DNA from: PALSA-1003 sp963741315
GTDB lineage: Bacteria; Pseudomonadota; Gammaproteobacteria; Burkholderiales; Casimicrobiaceae
Reading direction: 5' to 3'
Assembly: GCA_963741315.1 (NCBI GenBank)
Contig: CAVUHK010000010.1
Location: forward strand, 186,001-250,000
DNA length: 64,000 bases
Position 1 is the first letter of the stretch, and each line of letters begins with the position of its first letter. Positions 7,964 through 16,575 of the stretch are shown here, one piece after another. The notes under the pieces were generated by a model. The model did no database searches and was not told the DNA's origin. It was given only the letters and a program-made list of their open reading frames with translations. Made by a program: the position numbers and the translations under genes.

Positions 7964-8848
7964 ATGAGCGACGAACATACCTCTTTTATCAAGACGCCCA
8001 AGCAGCTGGCCATTGTCGTGCTGCTGGCGTTCGCGGTGCCCATTTCGCTCATCGTGCTGCTCTCGCAACTGGTCACCGGCATGCTGCCCGCAGGCAAGTC
8101 GGACGACGAAAAGAACGTGCTGATGCGCATCCAGCCGGTCGGCCAGCTCGCGCTCGCCGAAGTCGGACCCGCGCCTGGCACCCGCACGGGCGAGCAGGTC
8201 TTTCAAACTGTCTGCAAGACCTGCCACGAAAGCGGTGTTGCCGGGGCGCCCAAGTTCGGCGACAAAGAGGCATGGGCGACGCCGATCAAGCAGGGATTCA
8301 ACGTTCTCGTCCAACACGCGATCAACGGCCTGCAACAGAATGGCAAAGTCATGCCGCCCAAGGGCGGGAGTGCCGATCTGACCGACACCGAAGTTGCGCG
8401 CGCGGTCGCGTACATGGCCAACGCCGGCGGTGCGGCGTTCAAGGAACCGGCGGCGCCCGCTGCCCCTGCGCAGCTCGCTTCTGCCCCTGCCTCGGCCTCA
8501 CCGATCGCCACCGCCGCCGCAGCGACGCCGGCGGCACCGACGGCCGCGCCGGCACCTACGGCCGCCGCGACGCCCGCGGGAGCACTCGACCAGAAAAGCG
8601 CCGAAGCGATGATGGCAAAGGACGGTTGCGCGGCATGCCACGGCATCGACAAGAAGATTGTCGGCCCCGCCTACGTCGATGTCGCCGCCAAGTATCGCGG
8701 CGACAAGAACGCGCTGGCGCAACTGTCGCAGAAGGTCAAGGCTGGCGGTGCCGGCGTCTGGGGACCCGTCCCCATGCCGCCCAATGCGCAGGTTTCCGAC
8801 GCCGACATCAAGTCGCTCGTAAGCTGGATCCTGACGCTCAAGAAGTAG
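7964..8848 (+). CDS. Membrane-anchored dihaem cytochrome c (cytochrome c5 type)
   Basis: The 294-residue protein has an N-terminal membrane anchor (about residues 14-40) and two cytochrome c domains with haem motifs CKTCH (84-88) and CAACH (222-226), joined by an Ala/Pro-rich linker at about 160-205. Each domain contains a candidate axial Met in a VMPPKGG or PMPPNAQ context. It probably carries electrons in the periplasm between a quinol-cytochrome c oxidoreductase and a terminal oxidase. ATG 7964 is preferred over GTG 7961 because AAGGA lies 7 nt upstream. The gene is followed after 40 nt by apaH, possibly by read-through. Confidence 0.9.
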   Translation: MSDEHTSFIKTPKQLAIVVLLAFAVPISLIVLLSQLVTGMLPAGKSDDEKNVLMRIQPVGQLALAEVGPAPGTRTGEQVFQTVCKTCHESGVAGAPKFGDKEAWATPIKQGFNVLVQHAINGLQQNGKVMPPKGGSADLTDTEVARAVAYMANAGGAAFKEPAAPAAPAQLASAPASASPIATAAAATPAAPTAAPAPTAAATPAGALDQKSAEAMMAKDGCAACHGIDKKIVGPAYVDVAAKYRGDKNALAQLSQKVKAGGAGVWGPVPMPPNAQVSDADIKSLVSWILTLKK

Positions 8849-8888
8849 CCGCTTCGCGCGGACCTCGCGGCGCGCGACACCGCGGCCG

Positions 8889-9716
8889 ATGAGCCACTAC
8901 GTCATCGGCGACATCCAGGGCTGCCACGACGAGTTTCGCCGCCTGCTGGACCTGATCGCTTTCGATCCGCCGCGAGATCGCCTCTGGCTGGTGGGCGACC
9001 TGGTCAACCGCGGCCCGGACTCGCTGGGCGTTCTGCGTACCGTCAAAGCGCTCGGCGCCGATGCGCTCACCGTGCTGGGTAACCACGACCTGCACCTGCT
9101 CACCGTTGCAGCCGGCCATCGCAACGCGCATCGTCACGACACGCTCGACGCCATTCTGCGCGCGCCCGACCGCGACGAGTTGCTGACCTGGCTGCGCACC
9201 CGGCCGCTGGTCGTGCGCGAGGACAACCTGCTACTGGTGCACGCCGGCCTGTTGCCGTCCTGGACGTCGGCCACCGCGCTCATGCTCTCGCGCGAAGTCG
9301 AGGCGATGCTGCGATCGGACGCGCACGACGACTTCCTGCGCCACCTCTACGGTGACCGGCCTGCCCGCTGGGACGATGCGCTCACTGGCTACGACCGCCT
9401 GCGCGTCATCGTCAACGCGTGCACGCGGCTGCGCTATTGCGCGGCCGACGACACGATGGACCTGGATGAAAAGCGTGGCCCGGAGCACGCCCCGCCAGGC
9501 TTCGCGCCCTGGTTCGCGCAAACGGAACGCAAATCCGCGGGCGTCACCGTGCTGTGCGGCCATTGGTCGACGCTGGACCTGCTGCTGGCACCCCGGGTCG
9601 CGATGCTCGACTCGGGCTGCCTGTGGGGCGGCGCGCTGACCGCGCTCAGGCTGGACGACTGGCGCGTGTTCCAGGTGCCGAGTCGCCAGGCGCTAGCCCC
9701 AATGCCTCGCGAATAG
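8889..9716 (+). CDS. apaH: Symmetrical bis(5'-nucleosyl)-tetraphosphatase
   Basis: This 275-residue cytosolic phosphoesterase splits diadenosine tetraphosphate (Ap4A) into two ADP. The calcineurin-like metallophosphatase motifs are all present: GDIQGC near the start, GDLVNRGPDS, GNHD, and GHWST near residue 227. The length equals the family norm. There is no clear Shine-Dalgarno sequence before ATG 8889. Its last 71 bp overlap the 3' end of the convergent acyltransferase gene. Confidence 0.95.
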   Translation: MSHYVIGDIQGCHDEFRRLLDLIAFDPPRDRLWLVGDLVNRGPDSLGVLRTVKALGADALTVLGNHDLHLLTVAAGHRNAHRHDTLDAILRAPDRDELLTWLRTRPLVVREDNLLLVHAGLLPSWTSATALMLSREVEAMLRSDAHDDFLRHLYGDRPARWDDALTGYDRLRVIVNACTRLRYCAADDTMDLDEKRGPEHAPPGFAPWFAQTERKSAGVTVLCGHWSTLDLLLAPRVAMLDSGCLWGGALTALRLDDWRVFQVPSRQALAPMPRE

Positions 9717-10476
9717 CGAACTCGGCTTCACGCGACAATTCGCGGCGGTGCCGGTCGCGCGCCGGCAAGGCCAGCGGCAAAGTGATCTCGACGATCAGCT
9801 CGCGCTCGCCAAGCACGCGCCAGAACGACGCCATGAACGAGGTTTCTCCAACGTACGCGGGTGCCTCGGAGTACATTCCGTCGGGCGAGCAATAGCGAAG
9901 CGCAATCGGCTGTACCGCGCCGCCGGCGTCGACGACCGGTTGCAGCAGCGAACCGTAGAATGGCAGCAGCGTCGTGCCGTCGGTGGTGGTGCCTTCGGGA
10001 AAGATCGCAATGGTGTCGCCCGCAGCCAGCACGTCACGCGCCTGCTCGTTGATGCGATGCGCGTCGCGACGACTGCCGCGTTCGAGGAACAAGGTACCGC
10101 AGCCGGCGATGAGGTATCCCACCAGCGGCCAGCGACGCAATTCCGACTTGGCGATGAAGCGCGCGGGTTCGATCGTGTTGAGCACGAAGATGTCGAGCCA
10201 CGAGATGTGATTGGCGACGATGAGTACATTGCCGGGCAAGCCCTCGGCGGGCATGCCCTCGATGCGCGTCTCGACACGCATCAGTTTGAGCAGGCGCTCG
10301 CTCCAGCGACGGATCAATGACCTGCGTTTGGTAAGCCCCACGAACGGAAAGACAAACGCGGTGGTGGCGATGCCCTCGAAAACGTGGACACTCACACGCG
10401 CGTGACGGTAAACGCGCAACGGCAGTGGCGTCGCGCGGCGTGCTGGCCCGCTGGGATCGACGCCAGGGCGCGTCAT
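9646..10476 (-). CDS. 1-acyl-sn-glycerol-3-phosphate acyltransferase (PlsC family)
   Basis: The 276-residue membrane-associated enzyme would transfer an acyl group to lysophosphatidic acid in phospholipid synthesis. It shows the HX4D-type catalytic motif NHISWLD and the substrate-binding motif FPEGTTTDG, with a hydrophobic segment (VSVHVFEGIATTAFVFPFVG) before them. Start ATG 10476 (MTRPGVDPSG) lies 31 nt after the PfkB kinase gene on the same strand. Its 3' end overlaps apaH on the opposite strand by 71 bp, and the overlapping tail after REALGLAPG looks non-conserved. PlsC or a lyso-ornithine-lipid acyltransferase (OlsA) are both possible. Confidence 0.85.
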   Translation of the reverse strand: MTRPGVDPSGPARRATPLPLRVYRHARVSVHVFEGIATTAFVFPFVGLTKRRSLIRRWSERLLKLMRVETRIEGMPAEGLPGNVLIVANHISWLDIFVLNTIEPARFIAKSELRRWPLVGYLIAGCGTLFLERGSRRDAHRINEQARDVLAAGDTIAIFPEGTTTDGTTLLPFYGSLLQPVVDAGGAVQPIALRYCSPDGMYSEAPAYVGETSFMASFWRVLGERELIVEITLPLALPARDRHRRELSREAEFAIREALGLAPGDSAPGTRASRPA

Positions 10477-10507
10477 GCAGAGCGCTCGCCACCGTAAGCG
10501 TCGCGGC

Positions 10508-11458
10508 CTACCACAGTGCTCCGCCGAAATGCCGGTCGTAGAGCAGCGCGAGCCGGTCGCGATCAACGACATGGTTCTGGCCGCCGCGCGCGGCGATTTT
10601 CTCCGAGCCCAGGATCGACGCCAGGCGCCCCGTTCGCTGCCAGTCCCAGCCTTGCGCGATGCCATAGAGCAGCCCGGCGCGATACGCATCGCCGCAGCCG
10701 GTCGGGTCGAGCAACTCGGCGGGCGGCACGGTGGGGATGTCGAGCACGAAGCCGTCGGTGTAGATGCGCGAGCCTTCGCCGCCAAGCGTGACGATCAGCG
10801 CGTCGACGCGCGTGGCAATGTCCGCCAGCGACAGTCCCGTGCGCTCAGCGAGCATCCGCCCCTCGTAGTCGTTGACGGCGAGATATTTGGCGCAGTCGAT
10901 CATCTCGATCAGCTCGTCGCCGGAGAACATCGGCAGCCCCTGTCCCGGATCGAAGATGAAGGGAATCCCGGCCGCATGAAACTGGTCGACGTGCGAGCGC
11001 ATGCCCTCGCGGCCATCCGGCGCAACGATCCCCAACGCGATGTCGGCGACGTCGCCGATGCGGTTCGCCTCGGCGTGGTTCATCGCACCGGGATGGAACG
11101 CGGTGATCTGGTTGTCGTCGAGATCGGTGATGATGAAAGCCTGCGCAGTATAGGTTCCGGCGATGGTGCGCAGACCGTCGGTCGCGATGCGCTGCGAGGC
11201 GAGGCGTTCGCGGTATGCGTCGCCATCGTCGCCGATGGTGGCCATGACCACCGGCTCGCCGCCGAGTGCCTTGAGGTTGTAGGCGATGTTGCCGGCGCAG
11301 CCGCCCCACTCGCGGCGCATTTCGCCGACCAGGAACGATACCGACAGGACGTGCGCCTGATCGGGCAGGATTCGGCTCGCAAAGCGATCCGGAAAGACCA
11401 TGATGGTGTCGAGCGCAAGGGAACCGCAGATCAGCGTGCGTGGAGACATGGGAGTCAA
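10508..11458 (-). CDS. PfkB-family carbohydrate/nucleoside kinase
   Basis: The 316-residue cytosolic kinase belongs to the ribokinase/PfkB superfamily. The N-terminal signature GGCAGNIAYNLKALGG and the C-terminal DPTGCGDAYRAG, with the catalytic Asp, are clear; the usual DTxGAGD reads DPTGCGD here. Such proteins in betaproteobacteria are often annotated as adenosine kinase or sugar kinase, and the sequence does not settle the substrate. ATG 11458 begins MTPMSPRTLICGSLALD; ATG 11449 is an alternative. It is the middle gene of a minus-strand run from the AlgZ/AlgR-like genes to the acyltransferase. Confidence 0.88.
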   Translation of the reverse strand: MTPMSPRTLICGSLALDTIMVFPDRFASRILPDQAHVLSVSFLVGEMRREWGGCAGNIAYNLKALGGEPVVMATIGDDGDAYRERLASQRIATDGLRTIAGTYTAQAFIITDLDDNQITAFHPGAMNHAEANRIGDVADIALGIVAPDGREGMRSHVDQFHAAGIPFIFDPGQGLPMFSGDELIEMIDCAKYLAVNDYEGRMLAERTGLSLADIATRVDALIVTLGGEGSRIYTDGFVLDIPTVPPAELLDPTGCGDAYRAGLLYGIAQGWDWQRTGRLASILGSEKIAARGGQNHVVDRDRLALLYDRHFGGALW

Positions 11459-11537
11459 TGGTTACGAAAGTGCGCAAGTCTAATGCAACTGAGGCAACCG
11501 CAGGCGCGCAGTCTGCCCGCCCCGGGTTTTGCCGCGG

Positions 11538-12311
11538 TCACTGTCCGGTCGACTCGCGGCCGATCTCGCGCACGATGAACTGCTGCCGGCGCGAGACCGG
11601 CAACGCATCGGGCACGCCGCGCAGCAGCACTTCCCAATGAGCGTCGCCGTCGGCGGTGACGCGTCGCTCGAAGCCGCGGATTGCGTCGCGCGCGACCAGG
11701 CAGTTGCGATGCACCCGAACGAAGCGCGCGCCGAACTCTTCCTCCAGCCGGGTCAGCGATTCCTCGAGCAGGAATTCGCGATCGGTGGTGCGAATGGTGA
11801 TGTATTTCAGCTCCGCCTTGAGGTAGACGATCTCGTCGATCGGGACCAGCACCACGCGCGAGCGCTCGGTGACCGACAGGAAGCGGCGGGTTGCCGCGGG
11901 CAGCCGGTCCAGCTTGGTCTCCGACAACGGCCGCAGGCGCGGCACTTTTTCAAGCGCGGTCAGTAGCCGCTGCACGCGCACCGGCTTGACCAGGTAGTCG
12001 ATCGCATGCACCTCGAAGGCGGCGATCGCGTGTTCGTGATACGCGGTCGTAAAGATGAGCACCGGCGGCAACGGGAGCTTGAGCAGGTGCCGCGCGAGTT
12101 CGATGCCGTCCATGTCGGGCATGTGAATGTCGGTAAGCACCAGGTCCGCGGGCGTGGTGCCAAGCAGGTTCAGCGCCTCGTGACCGCTCGCGGCCTCGCC
12201 GACGACCACCAGCGGCATCGCGCCGGTGCAATCGTCGAGCAGCTCGCGCAAACGCCGTCGCGCCGGTGCCTCGTCGTCGACGATCAGTATTTTCAGCGGC
12301 GTGTCAGCCAT
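11538..12311 (-). CDS. LytTR-type response regulator, AlgR-like
   Basis: The 257-residue protein has a receiver domain (VDDEAPARRRLRELL, phospho-acceptor Asp in VLTDIHMPDMDG, Lys in LVKPV) and a LytTR DNA-binding domain (LVPIDEIVYLKAELKYITI through FVRVHRNCLVARDAI). ATG 12311 overlaps the end of the sensor gene by 8 nt, and GAAGG lies upstream inside that gene. In Pseudomonas the algZ-algR pair lies next to argH in the same divergent arrangement. This suggests an AlgR orthologue, although targets (alginate or type IV pili there) need not be the same here. Confidence 0.92.
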   Translation of the reverse strand: MADTPLKILIVDDEAPARRRLRELLDDCTGAMPLVVVGEAASGHEALNLLGTTPADLVLTDIHMPDMDGIELARHLLKLPLPPVLIFTTAYHEHAIAAFEVHAIDYLVKPVRVQRLLTALEKVPRLRPLSETKLDRLPAATRRFLSVTERSRVVLVPIDEIVYLKAELKYITIRTTDREFLLEESLTRLEEEFGARFVRVHRNCLVARDAIRGFERRVTADGDAHWEVLLRGVPDALPVSRRQQFIVREIGRESTGQ

Positions 12312-13338
12312 GCGCGTGGTCGCCTTCGTGCGCACGATACGGCATCCGGATGTGCACTTCGTACATTTCCTTGGTCACCTTGCTCTCGAGACTCGCTTCG
12401 GCGTCGAAGTGCAGCGCCAGCCGTTCGCGGATGTTCGCCAGTGCCATCTTGTTGCCTCCCTGATGGCGCTTGCCGCTGTGGAACGGATTGCGCAGGATCG
12501 CATGAACTTCGCCGCGGCGCAGGAAGATATTAATCGCGATGACCCCGGGCGCGCTAGACGGCTCGATGCCATGATAGACCGCGTTCTCGAGCAATGGCTG
12601 CAGGACCAGCGGCGGCACCTGCGCGTCCCGCGGCATGTTGTCTACGTGCCATTCGATGCCCAGCCTGTCTCCCAGGCGCAGTTTTTCCAGGTCCAGGTAC
12701 TGCTTGCAAAGCCGCACTTCGTCGATCAGCGGCGCCAACTGGCGGTTGTCGCGCATGAGTACGCGGAACAGGTCGGCCATGTCCTCCAGCGCCGACTCCG
12801 CGCGTCGGGGCTCGCTGCGAATCAGCGACAGCACCGCGGTGATGCTGTTGAACAAGAAATGCGGACGGATGCGCGCCTGGAGGGCCTGCAGCCGCGCCTC
12901 CGAGATGGCAGGCGACAGCGCCCTCGTGCGCAGCGCGAAGTAATAGAGCAGTGCCGCCGCCAGCAACAGCGAGAAAATCAGTCGCCGCAGCAGCACCGTC
13001 GTCGTGACCTCGCTGAACATGGTCGCCAGTACGGTGTTCCACGCGAGTGCCACGACCAGCGTCACGGTCATTACCACGGTTGCCGCGACGCGATATTGCA
13101 GGCGCAGCAGCACCGGCGCGATCAGGTACAGGATCAGCATCTGCAACAGCAGTTGCGGCTCGACCAGCGCGGACATCTGCAGCCACAGGTCGGAGATCGC
13201 GTACCAGCGCGTTTCGATGAGCATCGCGGCGACGAAAACCGCCGCATTGACCGCGAGCAGGATACGCAGGATCGTGCCGAGATTGCGCAGGTCCGGCATC
13301 GAGAGCTGATCGTGGTTTTGATTTATAATGGATCGCAT
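12304..13338 (-). CDS. LytS/AlgZ-type sensor histidine kinase
   Basis: From ATG 13338 the protein has 344 residues: an N-terminal membrane region of about five or six helices (e.g. LGTILRILLAVNAAVFVAAM and MLILYLIAPVLLRL), a His_kinase domain of the LytS/AlgZ type with the phospho-acceptor in RIRPHFLFNSI, and an ATPase domain with PLLENAVYHGIEP and MALANIRERLAL. It forms a pair with the AlgR-like regulator it overlaps. ATG 13299 (MPDLRNLG) is an equally likely start, since neither has a strong Shine-Dalgarno sequence. The gene is divergent from argH. Confidence 0.9.
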   Translation of the reverse strand: MRSIINQNHDQLSMPDLRNLGTILRILLAVNAAVFVAAMLIETRWYAISDLWLQMSALVEPQLLLQMLILYLIAPVLLRLQYRVAATVVMTVTLVVALAWNTVLATMFSEVTTTVLLRRLIFSLLLAAALLYYFALRTRALSPAISEARLQALQARIRPHFLFNSITAVLSLIRSEPRRAESALEDMADLFRVLMRDNRQLAPLIDEVRLCKQYLDLEKLRLGDRLGIEWHVDNMPRDAQVPPLVLQPLLENAVYHGIEPSSAPGVIAINIFLRRGEVHAILRNPFHSGKRHQGGNKMALANIRERLALHFDAEASLESKVTKEMYEVHIRMPYRAHEGDHAHG

Positions 13339-13466
13339 CGCTTTGCTGCCTGCTTTGCTAGCTGAGGCCTCATCACGATCGCATCGTCGATGCGAACGGA
13401 TGTGGCAATGCACGATCGTTGCCGCCCGGCTATTGTGGGGAAGAGCCCCGGGGGAGGCAAGCCACC

Positions 13467-14879
13467 ATGACACGCGACTCCAACCACACACCCGCGCGCG
13501 GCTGGTCCGGCCGCTTCAGCGAGCCGGTTGCTGAACTCGTCAAGTTGTACACGGCATCGGTCGATTTCGACCAGCGCCTCGCCGAGGCCGACATCACCGC
13601 TTCGCTCGCCCATGCCCGCATGCTTGGCGCGACCGGCGTGCTGGTCGCGGCCGACGTGAACGCCATCGCGAAAGGCCTGGAACAGATTCGCGGTGAAATC
13701 GAGCGCGGCGAATTCGCCTGGTCGCGCGACCTCGAAGACGTTCACTTCAACATCGAAAAGCGGCTGATCGCGATCATCGGCGACGCCGGCAAGCGACTGC
13801 ACACCGGCAGGTCGCGTAACGACCAGGTCGCGACCGATCTGCGCCTCTACGTACGCTCGGCGATCGACGCGCTCGCCGCAGGCATCGTCAGCCTGCGTCA
13901 TTCGCTGCTCGATCTGGCGGAAGTACATGCCGCGACGGTGATGCCGGGATTCACCCACCTGCAGGTGGCGCAACCGGTGACCTTCGGACACCACCTGCTC
14001 GCCTACGACGCGATGCTCGCGCGCGACGCCGAACGGCTGGTCGATTGCCGCAGGCGCGTCAATCGCCTGCCGTTGGGCAGCGCCGCACTCGCGGGAACCG
14101 GATTCGCCATCGATCGCGAGCGGGTCGCGCGCGAGCTCGGCTTCGAAGGCCTGTGCCCGAACTCGCTCGACGCGGTGTCCGATCGCGATTTCGCCATCGA
14201 GTTCGCCGCCGCGTCGGCGCTGATCATGATGCACCTGTCGCGTTTTGCCGAGGAGCTGGTGCTCTGGTCGAGCCCGCGCTTCGGCTTCGTGCGCCTCGCC
14301 GATCGCTTCTGCACCGGCAGCTCGATCATGCCGCAGAAGAAGAATCCCGACGTGCCCGAGCTGGTGCGCGGCAAGACCGGGCGCGTGTACGGCCACCTGG
14401 TCGCGCTGCTGACGATCATGAAAGCGCAACCTCTGGCCTACAACAAGGACAACCAGGAAGACAAGGAACCGGTGTTCGACATCGTCGACACGCTGGGGCC
14501 CACGCTGGCGATCATGGCCGACCTGGTCGGCGGTGGCATCGAGGTCGACGCCGAGCGCATGCGCGCCGCCGCCAACGAAGGTTTTGCCACCGCGACCGAT
14601 CTTGCCGACTATCTGGTCCGCAAGGGCCTCGCGTTCCGCGACGCGCACGAAGTCGTCGCGCGCGCGGTGCGCCACGCCGAGTCCGAGCGGCGCGACCTCG
14701 CCGATCTGCCGCTGGCAACGCTGCAGCGCTTTTCGCCCCTGGTCGCCGACGACGTATTCGTGATTCTGGCGCTCGAAGGCTCGGTGGCGAGCCGCAATCA
14801 TCCGGGCGGCACCGCTCCCGAGCAGGTCCGTGCCGCGATCCGCGCGGCGCGCGCGACGCTGGCGCCGCGGCCGAAGTGA
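13467..14879 (+). CDS. argH: Argininosuccinate lyase
   Basis: The 470-residue cytosolic enzyme splits argininosuccinate into arginine and fumarate, the last step of arginine synthesis. It carries the fumarase/aspartase-superfamily signature GSSIMPQKKNPD near residue 290 with the catalytic Ser loop, and the expected N-terminal WSGRF. ATG 13467 is preceded by GGGGGAGG at a good distance. It is followed after 28 nt by a beta-hydroxyacid dehydrogenase gene on the same strand. argC lies elsewhere in the window, so arginine genes are dispersed. Confidence 0.97.
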   Translation: MTRDSNHTPARGWSGRFSEPVAELVKLYTASVDFDQRLAEADITASLAHARMLGATGVLVAADVNAIAKGLEQIRGEIERGEFAWSRDLEDVHFNIEKRLIAIIGDAGKRLHTGRSRNDQVATDLRLYVRSAIDALAAGIVSLRHSLLDLAEVHAATVMPGFTHLQVAQPVTFGHHLLAYDAMLARDAERLVDCRRRVNRLPLGSAALAGTGFAIDRERVARELGFEGLCPNSLDAVSDRDFAIEFAAASALIMMHLSRFAEELVLWSSPRFGFVRLADRFCTGSSIMPQKKNPDVPELVRGKTGRVYGHLVALLTIMKAQPLAYNKDNQEDKEPVFDIVDTLGPTLAIMADLVGGGIEVDAERMRAAANEGFATATDLADYLVRKGLAFRDAHEVVARAVRHAESERRDLADLPLATLQRFSPLVADDVFVILALEGSVASRNHPGGTAPEQVRAAIRAARATLAPRPK

Positions 14880-14907
14880 TCCACAAACTCTCTGAAGAGG
14901 ACCGCGC

Positions 14908-15786
14908 ATGACGACTCGCAAACTCGCATTTCTTGGCCTGGGCGTCATGGGCTCGCCGATGGCCGGACACCTTGCCCGGGCCGGACACGCTGTCACGGTC
15001 TATAACCGCACCGCGGCGAAGAGCGCGGAGTGGGCGACAAAATATTCCGGCAAGTCCGCGGCGACTCCTGCGGCGGCGTCGGCGGGCGCCGAAGTGGTCC
15101 TGATGTGCGTCGGCAACGACGACGACGTTCGCGCCGTCGTCCTCGGCCGCGACGGCGCGCTCGCGGCCATGGCGAAGGGCACTGTCCTGGTCGATCACAC
15201 CACCGCATCGGCGACGGTGGCGCGCGAAATCTACGCCGCCGCCAAGGCGCGGGGCGTGCACTTTCTGGACGCGCCGGTGTCGGGCGGTCAGGCGGGTGCC
15301 GAGAACGGCAAGCTCACCATCATGGTCGGCGGCGAGGCCGACACTTTCGCCGGTATCGAGCCAGTGCTCGCCACCTATGCCAAGGCCGTGACGCTGATGG
15401 GCGGCCCCGGCTCCGGCCAGCTTACCAAAATGGTCAACCAGATCTGCATTGCCGGCCTCGTCGAGGCGCTATCCGAGGGAATCAACTTCGCGGCCAAGGC
15501 TGGGCTCGATGTCGAGCGCGTGCTCGACGTCATCAGCAAGGGCGCGGCGCAGTCGTGGCAGATGGAAAATCGCGGCAAGACCATGGCCGCCGACCAGTTC
15601 AACTTTGGCTTTGCCGTCGACTGGATGCGCAAGGACCTGTCGATCTGCCTCGCGGAAGCGCGTACCAACGGGGCCGCATTGCCGGTGACCGCGGTCGTCG
15701 ACCAGTTCTATTCGCGCCTGCAGGCGCGGGGCGGCGGACGTTGGGATACGTCGAGCCTGATCCGGCTGCTGCGCGACGCCTCTTGA
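14908..15786 (+). CDS. NAD(P)-dependent beta-hydroxyacid dehydrogenase
   Basis: The 292-residue enzyme belongs to the 3-hydroxyisobutyrate dehydrogenase / tartronate-semialdehyde reductase / 6-phosphogluconate dehydrogenase family. The Rossmann motif GLGVMGSPMAGHLARAG is at the N-terminus, the substrate-binding DAPVSGGQAGAENG around residue 120, and the catalytic Lys lies in GQLTKMVNQ near residue 172. GAAGAGGA lies upstream of ATG 14908. It is downstream of argH and may be co-transcribed. The exact substrate cannot be read from sequence. Confidence 0.9.
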   Translation: MTTRKLAFLGLGVMGSPMAGHLARAGHAVTVYNRTAAKSAEWATKYSGKSAATPAAASAGAEVVLMCVGNDDDVRAVVLGRDGALAAMAKGTVLVDHTTASATVAREIYAAAKARGVHFLDAPVSGGQAGAENGKLTIMVGGEADTFAGIEPVLATYAKAVTLMGGPGSGQLTKMVNQICIAGLVEALSEGINFAAKAGLDVERVLDVISKGAAQSWQMENRGKTMAADQFNFGFAVDWMRKDLSICLAEARTNGAALPVTAVVDQFYSRLQARGGGRWDTSSLIRLLRDAS

Positions 15787-15795
15787 GCGCGGACG

Positions 15796-16233
15796 CTACG
15801 CCACGCCGGCCTCGGCGATTACGACTTCGAAGGTGATTTCGGCGGTCTTGGCCAGCATCAGCGTCGCCGAGCAGTATTTCTCCTTCGACAGCTTCACAGC
15901 GCGCTCCACCTGCGCCGGCTTGAGCCCCGTCCCGGTGACCAGGTACTTGAAATGAATGCGGGTGAAAATCTTCGGATCCTCGGGCGCCCGCTCGGCGTCG
16001 GCCTCGACCACGCAATCGGTCACTGGCGCCCTCGCCTTTTTCAGAATCCAAACCACGTCGAAGGCGGTGCATGCGGCCGTGCCCGCGAGCACCAGCTCCA
16101 TGGGGCGGGCACCAAGATTGCGTCCACCCGCGTCGGGCGAACCGTCTACGACAATAGCGTGGCCACTGCCCGTTTCGGCAACGAAGCTGACGCCTTCGAC
16201 CCATTTGATTCTTGCTCTCAAAGCACGCTCCAT
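15796..16233 (-). CDS. OsmC/YhfA-family peroxiredoxin-like protein
   Basis: The 145-residue cytosolic protein has the OsmC fold with its two reactive cysteines in GTAACTAFDVVWIL and SKEKYCSATLM, separated by about 60 residues as in OsmC/Ohr/YhfA proteins. These proteins reduce organic or fatty acid hydroperoxides with thiols; the YhfA-like subgroup is poorly characterised. It converges with the preceding dehydrogenase gene (9-nt gap). Its 5' side faces the candidate small RNA and rplM. Confidence 0.9.
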   Translation of the reverse strand: MERALRARIKWVEGVSFVAETGSGHAIVVDGSPDAGGRNLGARPMELVLAGTAACTAFDVVWILKKARAPVTDCVVEADAERAPEDPKIFTRIHFKYLVTGTGLKPAQVERAVKLSKEKYCSATLMLAKTAEITFEVVIAEAGVA

Positions 16234-16315
16234 TACGTTGTACTGCGCCAGTTACCGTCAGTTAATTCCATTGTTGTGTCGTGGACAACCAATCATGTTG
16301 CGCTGCACGAAATAC

Positions 16316-16452
16316 TTGCGTTGTGCAGCGCGGTATGCAAGAATCAACTCGTTCGTGGCTCGGGATCCTCCTCCTTTCCTACTGCGAACACATTCCTCCA
16401 TTCTCCTCCTATGGTGGAATCCTAGCGCGGCCTCTGGGCCGCGCCTTTTTTT
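16316..16452 (+). ncRNA. Candidate CU-rich double-hairpin small RNA with its promoter
   Basis: The 342-nt gap before rplM contains a self-contained transcription unit. A promoter-like TTGCGT (16316-16321), 17-bp spacer and AAGAAT (16339-16344) predict a start near 16351. The transcript would contain a CU-rich stretch (about 16366-16380). A hairpin with arms 16392-16400 and 16412-16420 follows, with an 11-nt loop carrying CUCCUCC, the complement of a Shine-Dalgarno sequence. A strong rho-independent terminator ends it (arms GCGCGGCC 16425-16432 and GGCCGCGC 16437-16444, then T7 at 16446-16452). CU-rich double-hairpin RNAs of this kind are known in betaproteobacteria. A leader attenuator of the rplM operon is the alternative, but rplM has its own promoter downstream. 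Confidence 0.55.
16425..16452 (+). terminator. Rho-independent terminator of the candidate small RNA
   Basis: An 8-bp GC stem (16425-16432 with 16437-16444) closes a 4-nt loop TCTG and is followed by C and seven T residues. There is no protein gene upstream on this strand for it to terminate, which supports a short non-coding transcript. Confidence 0.85.
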
Positions 16453-16506
16453 GCCTGTTTCAACCCCGCGGCCTTCCTGCACCATTGCTGCGTCGCGGCG
16501 GCCAAT

Positions 16507-16535
16507 TTGACACGACCGTGCCCATGCACTATCAT
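16507..16535 (+). promoter_or_regulatory. Sigma-70 promoter of rplM-rpsI
   Basis: A consensus TTGACA (16507-16512), 17-bp spacer and TATCAT (16530-16535) predict a transcript start near 16542, giving a 34-nt leader before rplM. This strength fits a ribosomal protein operon. Confidence 0.8.
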
Positions 16536-16575
16536 CCAAGACTTTGTAAATTTTGACCCAGATCGGTATTTCCCC

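Noticed and set aside
13324..13329. TATAAT on the plus strand as an argH promoter
   Set aside because: No -35 hexamer at a suitable distance and it lies within or next to the start of the sensor kinase gene; 138 nt from argH.
13323..14996. Antisense frame of 557 codons opposite argH
   Set aside because: No domain is recognisable and argH on the plus strand is intact with signature and ribosome-binding site.
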